A stretch of 38,864 nucleotides of DNA from a virus. The notes under the pieces are model-generated. The model saw only the letters and a program-made list of their open reading frames with translations. It made no database searches and was not told the origin of the DNA. Each line of letters begins with the position of its first letter. The stretch's first letter is position 1. This document shows, piece by piece, positions 1 to 6,481 of the stretch. The stretch lies in the IMG/VR virus record IMGVR_UViG_3300044515_000042, positions 1 through 38,864 of that record; one strand, 5' to 3'. Position numbers and translations under genes: made by a program.

Positions 1-57
1 ACTTGGGCTGCGCCCAAGTTGTCGAACCCGACTTTTCTTATGTCGGGGGTTCGACCG
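1..57. repeat. two host hairpins beyond the tRNA 3' end
   Basis: Seen: a perfect 8-bp hairpin at 1-8/12-19 with a 3-nt loop, and a second inverted repeat at 21-32/42-55 with two extra G in the right arm. They lie downstream (minus strand) of the host tRNA-Thr 3' half. They could end tRNA transcription, but no clean T-run follows. No gene is visible in 1-104. Confidence 0.5.
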
Positions 58-104
58 ACATGCTGTTAGGCGCTAAATTGCTTTCAAACAAATTTTTTTA
101 AAAA

Positions 105-149
105 TGGTGCCGGCTGAGGGATTCGAACCCCCGACCTACGGTTTACAAA
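105..149 (-). tRNA. 3' half of split host tRNA-Thr(TGT)
   Basis: On the minus strand this is the anticodon loop TTTGTAA, the 3' anticodon stem ACCGT, variable loop AGGTC, T-stem GGGGG/CCCTC with loop TTCGAAT, acceptor strand AGCCGGC, discriminator A and encoded CCA. The 5' half is missing here: upstream sequence (150 onward) does not pair. The complementary 5' half with acceptor GCCGGCT is found at 37610-37646. The gene was therefore cut in its anticodon loop by phage integration. Confidence 0.93.
143..149. other. attL: attL core (TTACAAA)
   Basis: The 7-bp sequence TTACAAA is the only identity shared with the right junction at 37610-37616. It equals the anticodon loop of the host tRNA-Thr. 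In the reconstructed attB it is flanked by the inverted arms CGGT and ACCG, which are the anticodon stem. This is the geometry expected for a tyrosine recombinase with a 7-bp overlap. Confidence 0.88.
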
Positions 150-211
150 GAATTTCGACTATCGAGCAATAATGCAGGATTCATGCACGAAATCGCAACT
201 GATGTTGTTTT

Positions 212-820
212 TTAGTGGACCAATACTTGGTGTGATGACATTAGCTTCAAATTTGTAACCAACATTTCCAACTCTTCAACAGTGGCGTCACACTTAAGTC
301 GATTTGCACGCCACGATATCACCATGACATTGCCAGGGACATAGCCCCTACTGCAATCAATTCTGTCTAACGATGCGGAATCAGGTAAGGCTTTCCCTCT
401 TGGTTGATAGTTGATAGGTATTCCTAAAAGTGGGCATACATCTTGCAGGACAATATCGTCAATTGTTATCGTGAATTCCCAGCCTCGCTTTTTTGCCCTT
501 GTCTTCGCACTCAAGAATAGTTGGTGGCGACGATCTTTAGCATACAATCGAAAGCGTCTTTCCTCTGCAGCACCACTTTCATAATCCTTCTTAGCACGAA
601 GGCGACAAGCTTCACGATTGGCTCGTTGCCACTTCTTTCCATACGCAAGTGAACGATCTCTATTTTCCAAATACCACTTAGCTGCTCGTTTTTGATGCTT
701 TTCCTTGTGTTTAAAGTAAGAAGACAAAGAACGCTGCTTACACAGCTCCTTGTTCCGTTCTCGGTAACGATCACCTGCTGCCTTTCGTTTGGCTTTTTGT
801 TCTTCTGTTAACATTTTCAT
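212..820 (-). CDS. HNH-like homing endonuclease family protein
   Basis: 202 aa. The N-terminal half (1-110) is very basic and helical with repeated Tyr/Asn/Arg motifs. The C-terminal half carries the nuclease-like signature: Cys129-Pro, SLDRID (150-155), GY..GNV (159-164) and RANRLK (171-176). The same signature recurs in the proteins at 2706-3176 and 20472-20990, so this phage has three paralogues. It resembles phage HNH/endonuclease VII-type homing nucleases, but that family link is from memory. It starts with ATG at 820 behind AAAGGGG, 5 nt after the integrase stop, so it is probably co-transcribed with the integrase. It ends about 60 bp from attL. Function in mobility or phage competition is inferred. 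Confidence 0.75.
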   Translation of the reverse strand: MKMLTEEQKAKRKAAGDRYRERNKELCKQRSLSSYFKHKEKHQKRAAKWYLENRDRSLAYGKKWQRANREACRLRAKKDYESGAAEERRFRLYAKDRRHQLFLSAKTRAKKRGWEFTITIDDIVLQDVCPLLGIPINYQPRGKALPDSASLDRIDCSRGYVPGNVMVISWRANRLKCDATVEELEMLVTNLKLMSSHQVLVH

Positions 821-825
821 CCCCT

Positions 826-1962
826 TTATTCTTCTAATAGTTGTGCTGCTCGCTTTGCCGCCTGGTTAGGAACCAAATGTGCATATATTTGACTGGTATT
901 TATGGTCTGGTGACCGAGTAGTTGTTGAATTTCTTGAATTGTTACCCCACGTTGGACCAAACGTGATGCGAATGTATGTCTGGTCGTATGGAAACCAACA
1001 CCAGTGATTCCCGCCCGTTTGCAAGCTGAACGAATTGCACGATTAGAATATTTGCGGGGTCCTCCATCCTTCGCTGTGAAGATATACTTCTCATCGCGAT
1101 CCTCATCGTTAAGACGATGAGTCAAAACTTCAGTAACACGATTCGTTAGATGCAAAATGCTTTGGTTCTTCACCTTGTTGCGGTAGATGTTGACGGTTCT
1201 ATCTTTAAGATTCACATCGTCCCAAGTCAGTGTCGCAATCTCTGTATGCCTTGCACCCAAATCTAAAAGACAGATCACAAAGTCGAGTACATCGCTTCGT
1301 TGTTTCACCATGCTCTCGATGGGAGAGCCACCAATACCGTTCATAGCCTTATCGGGATGTAACTCTGCCAACAGACGAGTCTCTTCTTCCTTGGACAAAT
1401 ATCGTAGCTTGCCTTTTGATGGCTTTAAGGAATACAGCTTCTTGATCTCTTTCAAATCTAAATTAGGAACTGGAACCTTCAATGCCTTGTTGATCTGAAC
1501 CATCTGACTCAACGCTGACAACTCAGCGAGAATCGTTCCACCTTTGTTACCTTCGGCCTTACGAGAAAGAACCAGCTTCGACACTGAAGCGTTATCAATC
1601 TTTTCAAACGGCATTTCGGAATTGAAGCCAAAGATCGTCACTTCTTTATGGTTGCGATTGTCGATCTTCGAACCAGTAAACTTTCGTGTGTATGCCTCTT
1701 TGTTGACGTACTCCGGTGAATCCTTAACGGCAGCCAAATAATTTTTGATAGCAGTTGCAAGAGTGATTGATTCAACGACACCAAGATCCTTGTTAATCAG
1801 TTCTTCGTAGAACTTTCTCTCAACAGCTTCCGCTTGCTTCTTGTTCGCGGTTTTCGTCGATTGAAAGTGTGTTTTTCCGTTGTGTTGAATTCGAAGGTAC
1901 CAATGTTCGGTCTCCTTCTTGGTTCCATCTTTCAATTTGAATACGTGTTTTACAAGGCTCAT
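826..1962 (-). CDS. int: tyrosine-type phage integrase
   Basis: 378 aa from the ATG at 1962. A GTG four codons upstream (1974) is open, but the GGAG ribosome site at 1971-1974 overlaps it, so the ATG is preferred. The N-terminal arm-binding region (about 1-65), a core-binding helical domain (about 66-170) and a C-terminal catalytic domain are visible. Catalytic residues seen: Arg in LGARHTEI (R238), a Lys in the following beta-hairpin, H-x-x-R in HTTRHT (H325, R328), His in LLGHQ (H351) and the nucleophile Tyr in SQIYAHL (Y360). It catalyses integration at attB and, with a directionality factor not identified here, excision. It lies next to attL, the usual place. Confidence 0.96.
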   Translation of the reverse strand: MSLVKHVFKLKDGTKKETEHWYLRIQHNGKTHFQSTKTANKKQAEAVERKFYEELINKDLGVVESITLATAIKNYLAAVKDSPEYVNKEAYTRKFTGSKIDNRNHKEVTIFGFNSEMPFEKIDNASVSKLVLSRKAEGNKGGTILAELSALSQMVQINKALKVPVPNLDLKEIKKLYSLKPSKGKLRYLSKEEETRLLAELHPDKAMNGIGGSPIESMVKQRSDVLDFVICLLDLGARHTEIATLTWDDVNLKDRTVNIYRNKVKNQSILHLTNRVTEVLTHRLNDEDRDEKYIFTAKDGGPRKYSNRAIRSACKRAGITGVGFHTTRHTFASRLVQRGVTIQEIQQLLGHQTINTSQIYAHLVPNQAAKRAAQLLEE

Positions 1963-2107
1963 ATCGGTCTCCACTTTTTGTTGAATTACAGCGAGACCAT
2001 CCCTTTTTCATCCGCAGAAATCCACATCACACCGTGAAATACCCTGTTATTTGTGCAGAATTTACGGTCGCCCAATTGTTTTAAGCAGTAAGGACGATTT
2101 ATAGCTG
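1963..2107. promoter_or_regulatory. divergent region between int and the plus-strand genes
   Basis: About 145 bp without a gene, with int leaving to the left and the 2130 gene leaving to the right. It should hold the int promoter, but no convincing -35/-10 pair could be picked by eye. No repressor gene lies beside it, which is unusual for a temperate phage. Confidence 0.4.
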
Positions 2108-2136
2108 TTGACATTCAGATAAATACTGGATGTCAA
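2108..2136 (+). promoter_or_regulatory. NATAAATA element inside a 7-bp palindrome, start codon in the stem
   Basis: GATAAATA (2118-2125) lies in a 15-nt loop between TTGACAT (2108-2114) and ATGTCAA (2130-2136). The right arm begins with the ATG of the next gene, only 4 nt after the octamer. No ribosome site is present, so a leaderless transcript is likely if the octamer is a T4-late-like -10 box. Confidence 0.55.
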
Positions 2137-2474
2137 AACTAGCCAACCTAATATCAAAAGAAGAAGGATTCGGAATCATTGGTTCCCTACCAACACGAAA
2201 TAACAACCCTGGCGATCTTCGTCATTCACCTCACAGTCAACACAATGCAAACGATCCAAATGGAATCGGCATCATTGATAACGCTACTGATGGATGGGCG
2301 GACTTAGAGCGTCAACTTAAAATCTATGCCGAACGTGGAATGACATTGGCGCAAGCAATTGCCGAATATGCGCCACCTAATGAAAACAACTCTGCTCAAT
2401 ACCTTGCGTTTGTTTGTGCCGGTTTAGGTTGCGACTCTTCAATTTCAATGACGGAAGCATTGGCGATTCCATAA
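2130..2474 (+). CDS. putative phage muralytic enzyme (NPG[ND]LR-type)
   Basis: 114 aa. It begins with LISKEEGFG (a lysozyme-like Glu at 11 or 12) and has the motif RNNNPGDLRHS (23-33), then DGWADLERQL (54-63). The N-N-P-G-N/D-L-R plus G-W-x-x-L-E-R-Q pattern is typical of small phage lysozyme-like or virion-associated peptidoglycan hydrolases. No signal peptide is seen. It sits at the left end of the plus-strand genes, away from the spanins, and is followed by a small membrane protein that could be its partner. It could be the endolysin or a virion muramidase. The start is an ATG 4 nt after GATAAATA with no Shine-Dalgarno. Confidence 0.65.
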   Translation: MSKLANLISKEEGFGIIGSLPTRNNNPGDLRHSPHSQHNANDPNGIGIIDNATDGWADLERQLKIYAERGMTLAQAIAEYAPPNENNSAQYLAFVCAGLGCDSSISMTEALAIP

Positions 2475-2477
2475 ATA
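2470..2477 (+). promoter_or_regulatory. NATAAATA element (CATAAATA)
   Basis: CATAAATA overlaps the stop codon of the muralytic gene and lies 36 nt before the ATG at 2514. No flanking palindrome is evident. Confidence 0.45.
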
Positions 2478-2513
2478 ACTTCATCAAACAATTTTAACAA
2501 AAGGAATTTAGAT

Positions 2514-2669
2514 ATGATCGGAACACTTATTTGTCTTGGAGTAGCAGTAGCAGCGTTGGTAGTTTATTACGCAAAGAAGGAAAAGGTAGCACCAGCAGTT
2601 GTCGTTGAAACAGCAGTTGCAGACGCAACAAAGGCTATTGATTCAGTAGAAGAAAAGATTAAGAGTTAA
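2514..2669 (+). CDS. small single-pass membrane protein (holin candidate)
   Basis: 51 aa, read directly from the sequence. It has an N-terminal hydrophobic segment (about residues 2-20, rich in Ile/Leu/Val/Ala) followed by KKEK and a short charged tail ending in EEKIKS. The start is ATG with AAGGAA about 7 nt upstream. It is the last gene before a strong terminator and follows the muralytic enzyme, so a holin or holin-regulator role is possible. The sequence is too short and generic to assign. Confidence 0.6.
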   Translation: MIGTLICLGVAVAALVVYYAKKEKVAPAVVVETAVADATKAIDSVEEKIKS

Positions 2670-2699
2670 TTGTTTCCCAGTGAGTTTGTCGTAGATTAA

Positions 2700-2727
2700 A
2701 AGGCCTCAAATCGAGGCCTTCTCTTTT
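2700..2727. terminator. convergent intrinsic terminator
   Basis: An 8-bp hairpin AAGGCCTC/GAGGCCTT (2700-2707/2713-2720) with a T-rich tail on the plus strand. It overlaps the stop codon of the minus-strand HNH-like gene, so it may also stop leftward transcription. Confidence 0.8.
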
Positions 2728-3176
2728 TCTAAATTACGGTCCATATAATCAGCAATAATTAAGTGCTCATCACGAGTGCCACAATTCTTAATCTGATTAG
2801 CGTAGAAAGAAATCCACTGAATGTTTCCGCGTTCGTATCCTCGGTCTGGATCAACACGATCAACCGACGCCATTCCTTTATTGTCGGGACGATCTTCTTT
2901 GTTTAATGTGACTGCCAAAACAATATCATTGCCAAACACTGCACATTTACCAGTCCAAATCGCTTCTAAATCCTCAATAGTCATTGTGAAGACAGTTCCA
3001 TCATCTTTCGCACGTTGACGAATACGGCGATGAATCCATTTAAGAGGATCGTGTTTGCATCCGTGTTTACGACGAACGGCTTCGGCAGCCTTATATTCAG
3101 GCGTAGATTGATGTTTACGTCTTGAGGCTAAAGCACCAGCTCTTCTTTCTTCAGGTGTGTCATATCGTTTACCCAT
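2706..3176 (-). CDS. HNH-like homing endonuclease family protein
   Basis: 156 aa from the ATG at 3176 (MGKRYDTPEERR). An upstream extension to 3311 is open but lacks a ribosome site and reads as low-quality sequence. A basic N-terminal region with Arg/Lys clusters precedes the nuclease-like core: TGKCAVFG (76-82), SVDRVD (104-109), RGYERGNI and FYANQIK (124-130). It is the most divergent of the three paralogues, with FYAN replacing WRAN. It is on the opposite strand to all its neighbours, as expected of an inserted mobile gene. The shared stop/terminator with the 2514 gene separates the two units. Confidence 0.7.
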   Translation of the reverse strand: MGKRYDTPEERRAGALASRRKHQSTPEYKAAEAVRRKHGCKHDPLKWIHRRIRQRAKDDGTVFTMTIEDLEAIWTGKCAVFGNDIVLAVTLNKEDRPDNKGMASVDRVDPDRGYERGNIQWISFYANQIKNCGTRDEHLIIADYMDRNLEKEKASI

Positions 3177-3258
3177 GCAGATATTTAGAAGAGTCAACAA
3201 ATATTTCGTGAAGTTTTGGTCGACTCTCATACATACCTCTATCAAAAGGGAGATTGAT

Positions 3259-3594
3259 ATGTTGAAAGAAAGAAAACCAAGACGAGCACGATATGAATTT
3301 GTTGGCCGCACAGAGCAGAGCTACATTGATCAAATGAAGGCGGAATATTTGTTAGCCTCACTTGAACGTGGAAATGTTCGTGGGTTTAACAACTACATCG
3401 GAATCATTCAGGATTACGTTGACTGTTATCCCGATGCAGTAATCAGTAAGGACTGGAAGGAAATCTTGGAGTTGCCGTATACGCTGTTTAATGCAGCAGT
3501 TGGACGGTCAGTGAAAGATACGCCACCAATAGACAACACAGTTATCAAGTCAACAATAAATAGTTTTGACAGGGCTTATAAGAAGGGAGATTGA
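3259..3594 (+). CDS. hypothetical phage protein
   Basis: 112 aa from the ATG at 3259, chosen because AAAAGGGAG lies just upstream; the frame is open further back to 3157 but overlaps the divergent HNH-like gene. Basic N-terminus (MLKERKPRRARYEF), then mostly helical with aromatic residues; no known motif recognised. The leader GGGAGATTGATATG is repeated exactly before the next gene and nearly so before the 5352 gene. The stop overlaps the next gene's ribosome site, so the two are coupled. Confidence 0.7.
   Translation: MLKERKPRRARYEFVGRTEQSYIDQMKAEYLLASLERGNVRGFNNYIGIIQDYVDCYPDAVISKDWKEILELPYTLFNAAVGRSVKDTPPIDNTVIKSTINSFDRAYKKGD
3555..3562 (+). promoter_or_regulatory. NATAAATA element (AATAAATA)
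   Basis: AATAAATAG lies inside the 3' end of the preceding gene, 33 nt before the ATG at 3596. The spacing equals that of the intergenic copies. No palindrome is obvious. Confidence 0.4.
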
Positions 3595-3595
3595 T

Positions 3596-3871
3596 ATGAA
3601 CAAGAGCAAGTACAAGAATGGATATCGTTGGATAGATCCGCAATACAAACCTAACTACGGTTATATGTGCGAGACAAGTGAAAAAGAGTTGGAAACGATC
3701 AACCAGGTATCGTTAGCACAGGTAATGGAGTTGTGGGGAACTGATGACCAATGGTTGGTGTACTCAATTCAGGACTCATTACTTAAGTTAGTACGTGAAG
3801 GTGTTGTGCTTAGACTTGAGCAATTGAAGATTCTGTTATTCCATCACAGTGAGTACCGAAGGAATTACTAA
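3596..3871 (+). CDS. hypothetical phage protein
   Basis: 91 aa from the ATG at 3596 behind AAGGGAGATTGAT. The N-terminus is rich in Lys, Tyr and Trp (MNKSKYKNGYRW), the C-terminal half is a leucine-rich helical segment (LLKLVREGVVLRLEQLKILL). No family recognised. Its stop overlaps an ACTAAATAG copy that heads the structured non-coding stretch downstream. Confidence 0.65.
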   Translation: MNKSKYKNGYRWIDPQYKPNYGYMCETSEKELETINQVSLAQVMELWGTDDQWLVYSIQDSLLKLVREGVVLRLEQLKILLFHHSEYRRNY

Positions 3872-3874
3872 ATA
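3867..3874 (+). promoter_or_regulatory. NATAAATA variant (ACTAAATA)
   Basis: ACTAAATAG overlaps the stop codon of the upstream gene and precedes a structured, apparently non-coding segment that ends in a strong terminator at 3976-4020. This arrangement suggests a promoter for a small RNA. Confidence 0.35.
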
Positions 3875-3875
3875 G

Positions 3876-4020
3876 AATATTGAACCCCTGTCCCACCCGG
3901 GAGTGCTTCGGCATTTCAGTAAACGGTTCAGGGCCTAATTCAAGGAGCCACTATTCCCCTGGTGGTTGGTAACAGAAGGCCGCAAGCGTTTCATATCCGT
4001 TTGTCGGCCTTTTCCTTTTT
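3876..4020 (+). ncRNA. putative structured small RNA
   Basis: No open frame with a ribosome site fits this about 145-nt stretch. Visible structure: a UUCG-capped stem AGTGC/GCATT near 3902-3915, an outer CCCTG/CAGGG pairing, a CCAC/GTGG hairpin near 3947-3965 and a terminal 13-bp hairpin with T-run (3976-4020). It is bounded by an ACTAAATA element and a terminator. It could be a small regulatory RNA or a structured 3' UTR of the upstream gene. Function unknown. Confidence 0.4.
3976..4020 (+). terminator. intrinsic terminator
   Basis: Hairpin AAGGCCGCAAGCG (3976-3988) against CGTTTGTCGGCCTT (3998-4011) with one extra base, followed by TTTCCTTTTT. Confidence 0.85.
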
Positions 4021-4088
4021 GCAGCCATTAAAGGTTTCTATAGCAAAGTATTAATGTCACCAGTTCTCATTAAACGTTTCAGCCCATT

Positions 4089-4100
4089 CGTAAATACCGG
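4089..4100 (+). promoter_or_regulatory. NTAAATA element directly before a start codon
   Basis: CGTAAATA (4089-4096) is followed by CCGG and the ATG at 4101. The same 4-nt gap is seen at 2118-2130 and on the minus strand at 37323-37311. CATTCG and CGGATG flank the TAAATAC core as a 6-bp palindrome with one G-T pair, again placing the ATG in the stem. Confidence 0.4.
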
Positions 4101-4277
4101 ATGCACCACATCACCACTCTCAAAAAAGCAGAATACGAAACGATCAAAACAAGAGTTCACTTTCCACCTTCATTTAATGCTGTCGAACGTGAGTGGATGG
4201 TCGAGCAGTTGGTGGAGATGTTCAAAGAGGATGTAGCAATCGTCTTCAACCTCGTTATCGACAGTAGAGCGCCATAA
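4101..4277 (+). CDS. small hypothetical phage protein
   Basis: 58 aa, read directly: begins MHHITTLKKAEYETIK and ends LVIDSRAP. The codon pattern and mixed charged/hydrophobic sequence look genuinely coding, unlike the overlapping frame at 4054-4236, which is Ser/Trp-rich shadow. A short helical segment EREWMVEQLVEMFKED (29-44) is amphipathic. There is no Shine-Dalgarno; the start lies 4 nt after CGTAAATA. No family recognised. Confidence 0.65.
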   Translation: MHHITTLKKAEYETIKTRVHFPPSFNAVEREWMVEQLVEMFKEDVAIVFNLVIDSRAP

Positions 4278-4347
4278 GACATAATCAGTACTGTATGGAT
4301 ATACATGCTGTGACGAATCGGGGGTATTGATCGTATTTCAAATGTGT

Positions 4348-4392
4348 CCTAAATAGATCTCCGTCAGGAATTTCCCTGATTCTTAACGGAGA
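4348..4392 (+). promoter_or_regulatory. NATAAATA variant plus leader hairpin over the ribosome site
   Basis: CCTAAATAG (4348-4356) is followed by TCTCCGT (4358-4364) pairing with ACGGAGA (4386-4392), with an inner CAGG/CCTG pairing. ACGGAGA contains the ribosome site for the ATG at 4399, so translation may be structure-controlled. Confidence 0.5.
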
Positions 4393-4398
4393 CGATTT

Positions 4399-4683
4399 AT
4401 GAAGACTGATAAAAGACCAGTAGATCTACGCGATAGCAAAACATTGGGTCATTGTTACAAGCACAAACTACCGTTTGTCATCCAAGCGTTGAGCTGTAAG
4501 GAATCGAAGATAAGGCTTGGTTTGATTTTATTGAAAAGAAAGGGTGGTGGCTTACATTGCACAAAGTCAGAACAGGCCAGATTTAAACGGTGGAGCAAGC
4601 ATTTTAGCAGCCCCGATACAGCTCATATCACAATGGAGGAATTTAAGTTCGTAAAGGCCGGAAAGGGTGAGGTGCATTCATGA
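4399..4683 (+). CDS. hypothetical phage protein
   Basis: 94 aa, basic (many Lys/Arg). It has three Cys/His-containing stretches (GHCYKHK, LSCKESK, LHCTKSE) but no clear CxxC pairs. ATG at 4399 follows GGAG at 4388-4391. The stop overlaps the next gene by 4 nt (ATGA), so the two are translationally coupled. No family recognised. Confidence 0.7.
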   Translation: MKTDKRPVDLRDSKTLGHCYKHKLPFVIQALSCKESKIRLGLILLKRKGGGLHCTKSEQARFKRWSKHFSSPDTAHITMEEFKFVKAGKGEVHS

Positions 4684-5162
4684 GCGTCACTGGCGATTAT
4701 TTGCTGATCCTTGGTTGTGATCAGACGCCTCCACATACAGTCGAACGATTAGTACGAAACGCTTGTGCAGAAGCCGATCGACTGTATCTCAATACAGCAA
4801 CAAGAAAGCTAGCGAAGTTGATCGAAAAACAGGACTGGTGGGGTGCGCCACCGTTGAAGGGAAAGATCGATCAAAGTCTTGTCTACTACTGGCGCAGTAC
4901 TGTAGGACCTTATTTCAAGGCTCCTGATGGTTCTCCGCCGTTAGAGGCACTGATTGAGATTGTACGAAAGGACTTTCCCGATCTCGAAAAGCATTATTCA
5001 CTAATTGTGTGGGTTGAGAATCAATTAGAAAGAATTGACGGAACATTCGCTGAACACAATATAGACCTGTACCAGACAGTAGTCTTACCAGGTGGTCAAG
5101 ATGTCAGGCGGTCGTTCGAAAAGGTGAGCAATGAATTATGGCTCTGGGATGGAGGACAGTGA
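4680..5162 (+). CDS. hypothetical phage protein
   Basis: 160 aa, mostly helical and acidic-aromatic, with a Trp-rich middle (DWWGAPPLKG near 52-61). It begins MSVTGDYLLILGCDQTPP and overlaps the preceding gene by 4 nt. It is the last gene before the terminator at 5234. No motif of known function was recognised. Confidence 0.75.
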   Translation: MSVTGDYLLILGCDQTPPHTVERLVRNACAEADRLYLNTATRKLAKLIEKQDWWGAPPLKGKIDQSLVYYWRSTVGPYFKAPDGSPPLEALIEIVRKDFPDLEKHYSLIVWVENQLERIDGTFAEHNIDLYQTVVLPGGQDVRRSFEKVSNELWLWDGGQ

Positions 5163-5233
5163 CCATTGTTCGTAATAGATGGGTGTTGGATATTGAAGGT
5201 TAGAAGTTCTCGGTAAAAGTTGAGTGTCCCTAT

Positions 5234-5278
5234 AGCCCCTAACGAAATTCAGCCGTCGTTAGGGGCTTTCTTATTTTA
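5234..5278 (+). terminator. intrinsic terminator
   Basis: A perfect 12-bp stem AGCCCCTAACGA/TCGTTAGGGGCT (5234-5245/5256-5267) with a 10-nt loop and a T-rich tail. An ACTAAATA element follows 23 bp later, so this marks a boundary between transcription units. Confidence 0.92.
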
Positions 5279-5300
5279 TGGCGAACGTTTGTCAATCTTC

Positions 5301-5330
5301 ACTAAATAGACGTATGGCAAACGGTGCCAT
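5301..5330 (+). promoter_or_regulatory. NATAAATA variant with downstream hairpin
   Basis: ACTAAATAG (5301-5309) comes after the terminator and 43 nt before the ATG at 5352. A hairpin ATGGCA/TGCCAT (5314-5319/5325-5330) follows directly. Confidence 0.5.
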
Positions 5331-5351
5331 CAAATTTAAAGGGAGACTGGT

Positions 5352-5555
5352 ATGACTGAACAACAGAAACAATATATCGAGAGCTTAAATACCGATTGGC
5401 AATCGGAAGTACATTCCCGCAACTTGATTTCATACTCCGAACAACGTGAATACTTAATCAACGATTTGAAGGGAAAGCTTCAACGAGAGGATTGGCACGG
5501 TGTATCCGATGCAGCCAATGACATTCGAGTGTTGGAAGCGAAGTACGGTAACTAA
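5352..5555 (+). CDS. small hypothetical phage protein
   Basis: 67 aa, hydrophilic and helical (NDLKGKLQREDWHGVSDAAND). The leader AAAGGGAGACTGGTATG closely matches the leaders of the genes at 3259 and 3596. First gene of a tightly packed cluster that runs to about 7867. No family recognised. Confidence 0.7.
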   Translation: MTEQQKQYIESLNTDWQSEVHSRNLISYSEQREYLINDLKGKLQREDWHGVSDAANDIRVLEAKYGN

Positions 5556-5556
5556 T

Positions 5557-5751
5557 ATGACTAACTTCACCCATCCAATAAAGTTTAAGTATTGTTTTGA
5601 TTGTACGGGCTGTCTTCCACTGTCTGATTTCAACAGTGACAAATCCAGAAAGGACAAACTAACAATCAGATGCAGGCAGTGTCACGCAAAGTATTTGAAG
5701 AGTTATCGAGTTACGAAAAAGCTCAAACGGGAGTCAATTGGCAACAACTAA
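5557..5751 (+). CDS. Zn-ribbon protein resembling the N-terminus of the phage's HNH-like nucleases
   Basis: 64 aa from the ATG at 5557, one base after the upstream stop; an upstream GTG-type extension would overlap the previous gene. It has CFDC (near 12-15) and CRQC (near 40-43), a zinc ribbon, then a basic tail KYLKSYRVTKK. The layout Cys-x2-Cys ... Cys-x2-Cys plus basic helix matches residues 9-60 of the HNH-like protein at 20472-20990, but the nuclease core is absent. It is either a free-standing DNA-binding domain or a remnant of such a gene. Confidence 0.65.
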   Translation: MTNFTHPIKFKYCFDCTGCLPLSDFNSDKSRKDKLTIRCRQCHAKYLKSYRVTKKLKRESIGNN

Positions 5752-6016
5752 GAAGGTTAAAAAAACTAAAATATTGTATCGAGCAGATGGTGTTAAAACC
5801 TGCAAAATCTGCGAGCGAAAACCACGTTACGGCAAGACCAGTTCGTACTGTGTTCAGTGCAACACTGAATATCAACGTGAACGAAATAGAAAGAATCCAG
5901 GTGCACAGGTAATCTGGTGGAAGGCCTATTACAAAAAGAATAAGGCAACAATCTGCAAGAAGCAGAAGACAAGATATTGGAGGGAAAATGAACAACAACA
6001 AACTAAAAGCAATTGA
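5738..6016 (+). CDS. Zn-ribbon basic protein
   Basis: 92 aa from a TTG start at 5738 behind GGGAG, overlapping the upstream gene by 14 nt. It has CKIC and CVQC pairs within the first 45 residues, then a strongly basic, Tyr/Trp-rich region (WWKAYYKKNK). The architecture is the same as the preceding gene and as the N-terminus of the HNH-like protein at 20472, again without a nuclease core. Nucleic-acid binding is inferred. Confidence 0.6.
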   Translation: MATTKKVKKTKILYRADGVKTCKICERKPRYGKTSSYCVQCNTEYQRERNRKNPGAQVIWWKAYYKKNKATICKKQKTRYWRENEQQQTKSN

Positions 6017-6158
6017 TCACTACAAGATTGGCGTCCTTTACGAAACAGGCGCAATCACATTAAACCAGTTGGCAGCGATATTCGGTGTCTCAGTCGCTCG
6101 TGCGGGTTCCATTGCGTTGTCTTTCAAGACAAAGAAGCAAGTGAAGGAGAAGCAGTAA
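5988..6158 (+). CDS. small helix-turn-helix protein
   Basis: 56 aa, found by reading the sequence. ATG at 5988 behind GGAGGG (5979-5984), overlapping the upstream gene by 29 nt. The segment TLNQLAAIFGVSVARAGSIAL (24-44) fits a helix-turn-helix: LNQLAAIFGVS followed by a recognition-like helix. A basic C-terminus ends KTKKQVKEKQ. It may be a DNA-binding regulator. It is the closest thing to a transcription factor in this part of the phage. Confidence 0.55.
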   Translation: MNNNKLKAIDHYKIGVLYETGAITLNQLAAIFGVSVARAGSIALSFKTKKQVKEKQ

Positions 6159-6316
6159 TGGCAACAAACGTAACAACTGTGACGCTGCCAACGGGAGCTA
6201 CATCCGTAAATGTTGTCTTGTGGGGCAGCAACCAAACACAGCAAAAAACAACGCAACCAACGGATACACCGGAAGCCGCATACGACCGAGCGATGAACAT
6301 CGTTGGGAGAAAGTAA
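6158..6316 (+). CDS. small hypothetical protein
   Basis: 52 aa. ATG overlaps the previous stop (TAATG) with GAAGGAG upstream. It begins MATNVTTVTLPTGATSVNVV (beta-rich) and ends in a helical DTPEAAYDRAMNIVGRK. No family recognised. Chained stop/start overlaps on both sides support expression. Confidence 0.55.
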   Translation: MATNVTTVTLPTGATSVNVVLWGSNQTQQKTTQPTDTPEAAYDRAMNIVGRK

Positions 6317-6481
6317 ATGAAGTACTTAGAGACGTGTCTCACGCTCGGAATGAATTATGTATGTCGTGTGTGTCATCGCCACTTACACAGCAAGCAAGTC
6401 CCAGCCTACACAGAGAGTATCAAGCCAGGTGCGAAATATAGGTGCTGGGATTGCAGTCAGAAAGTATGGGGACTCAAGTGA
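6317..6481 (+). CDS. small Zn-ribbon protein
   Basis: 54 aa. ATG directly follows the upstream TAA. It has CRVC (16-19) and CWDC (43-46) with His residues in between (CHRHLHSK), a typical small zinc ribbon. The 3' end overlaps the i-spanin gene in another frame by 16 nt. Third small zinc-ribbon gene in this cluster. Confidence 0.55.
   Translation: MKYLETCLTLGMNYVCRVCHRHLHSKQVPAYTESIKPGAKYRCWDCSQKVWGLK

Noticed and set aside
4054-4236. 60-codon plus-strand frame
   Set aside because: Overlaps the better frame at 4101-4277, which has more protein-like composition and starts beside a TAAATA element.
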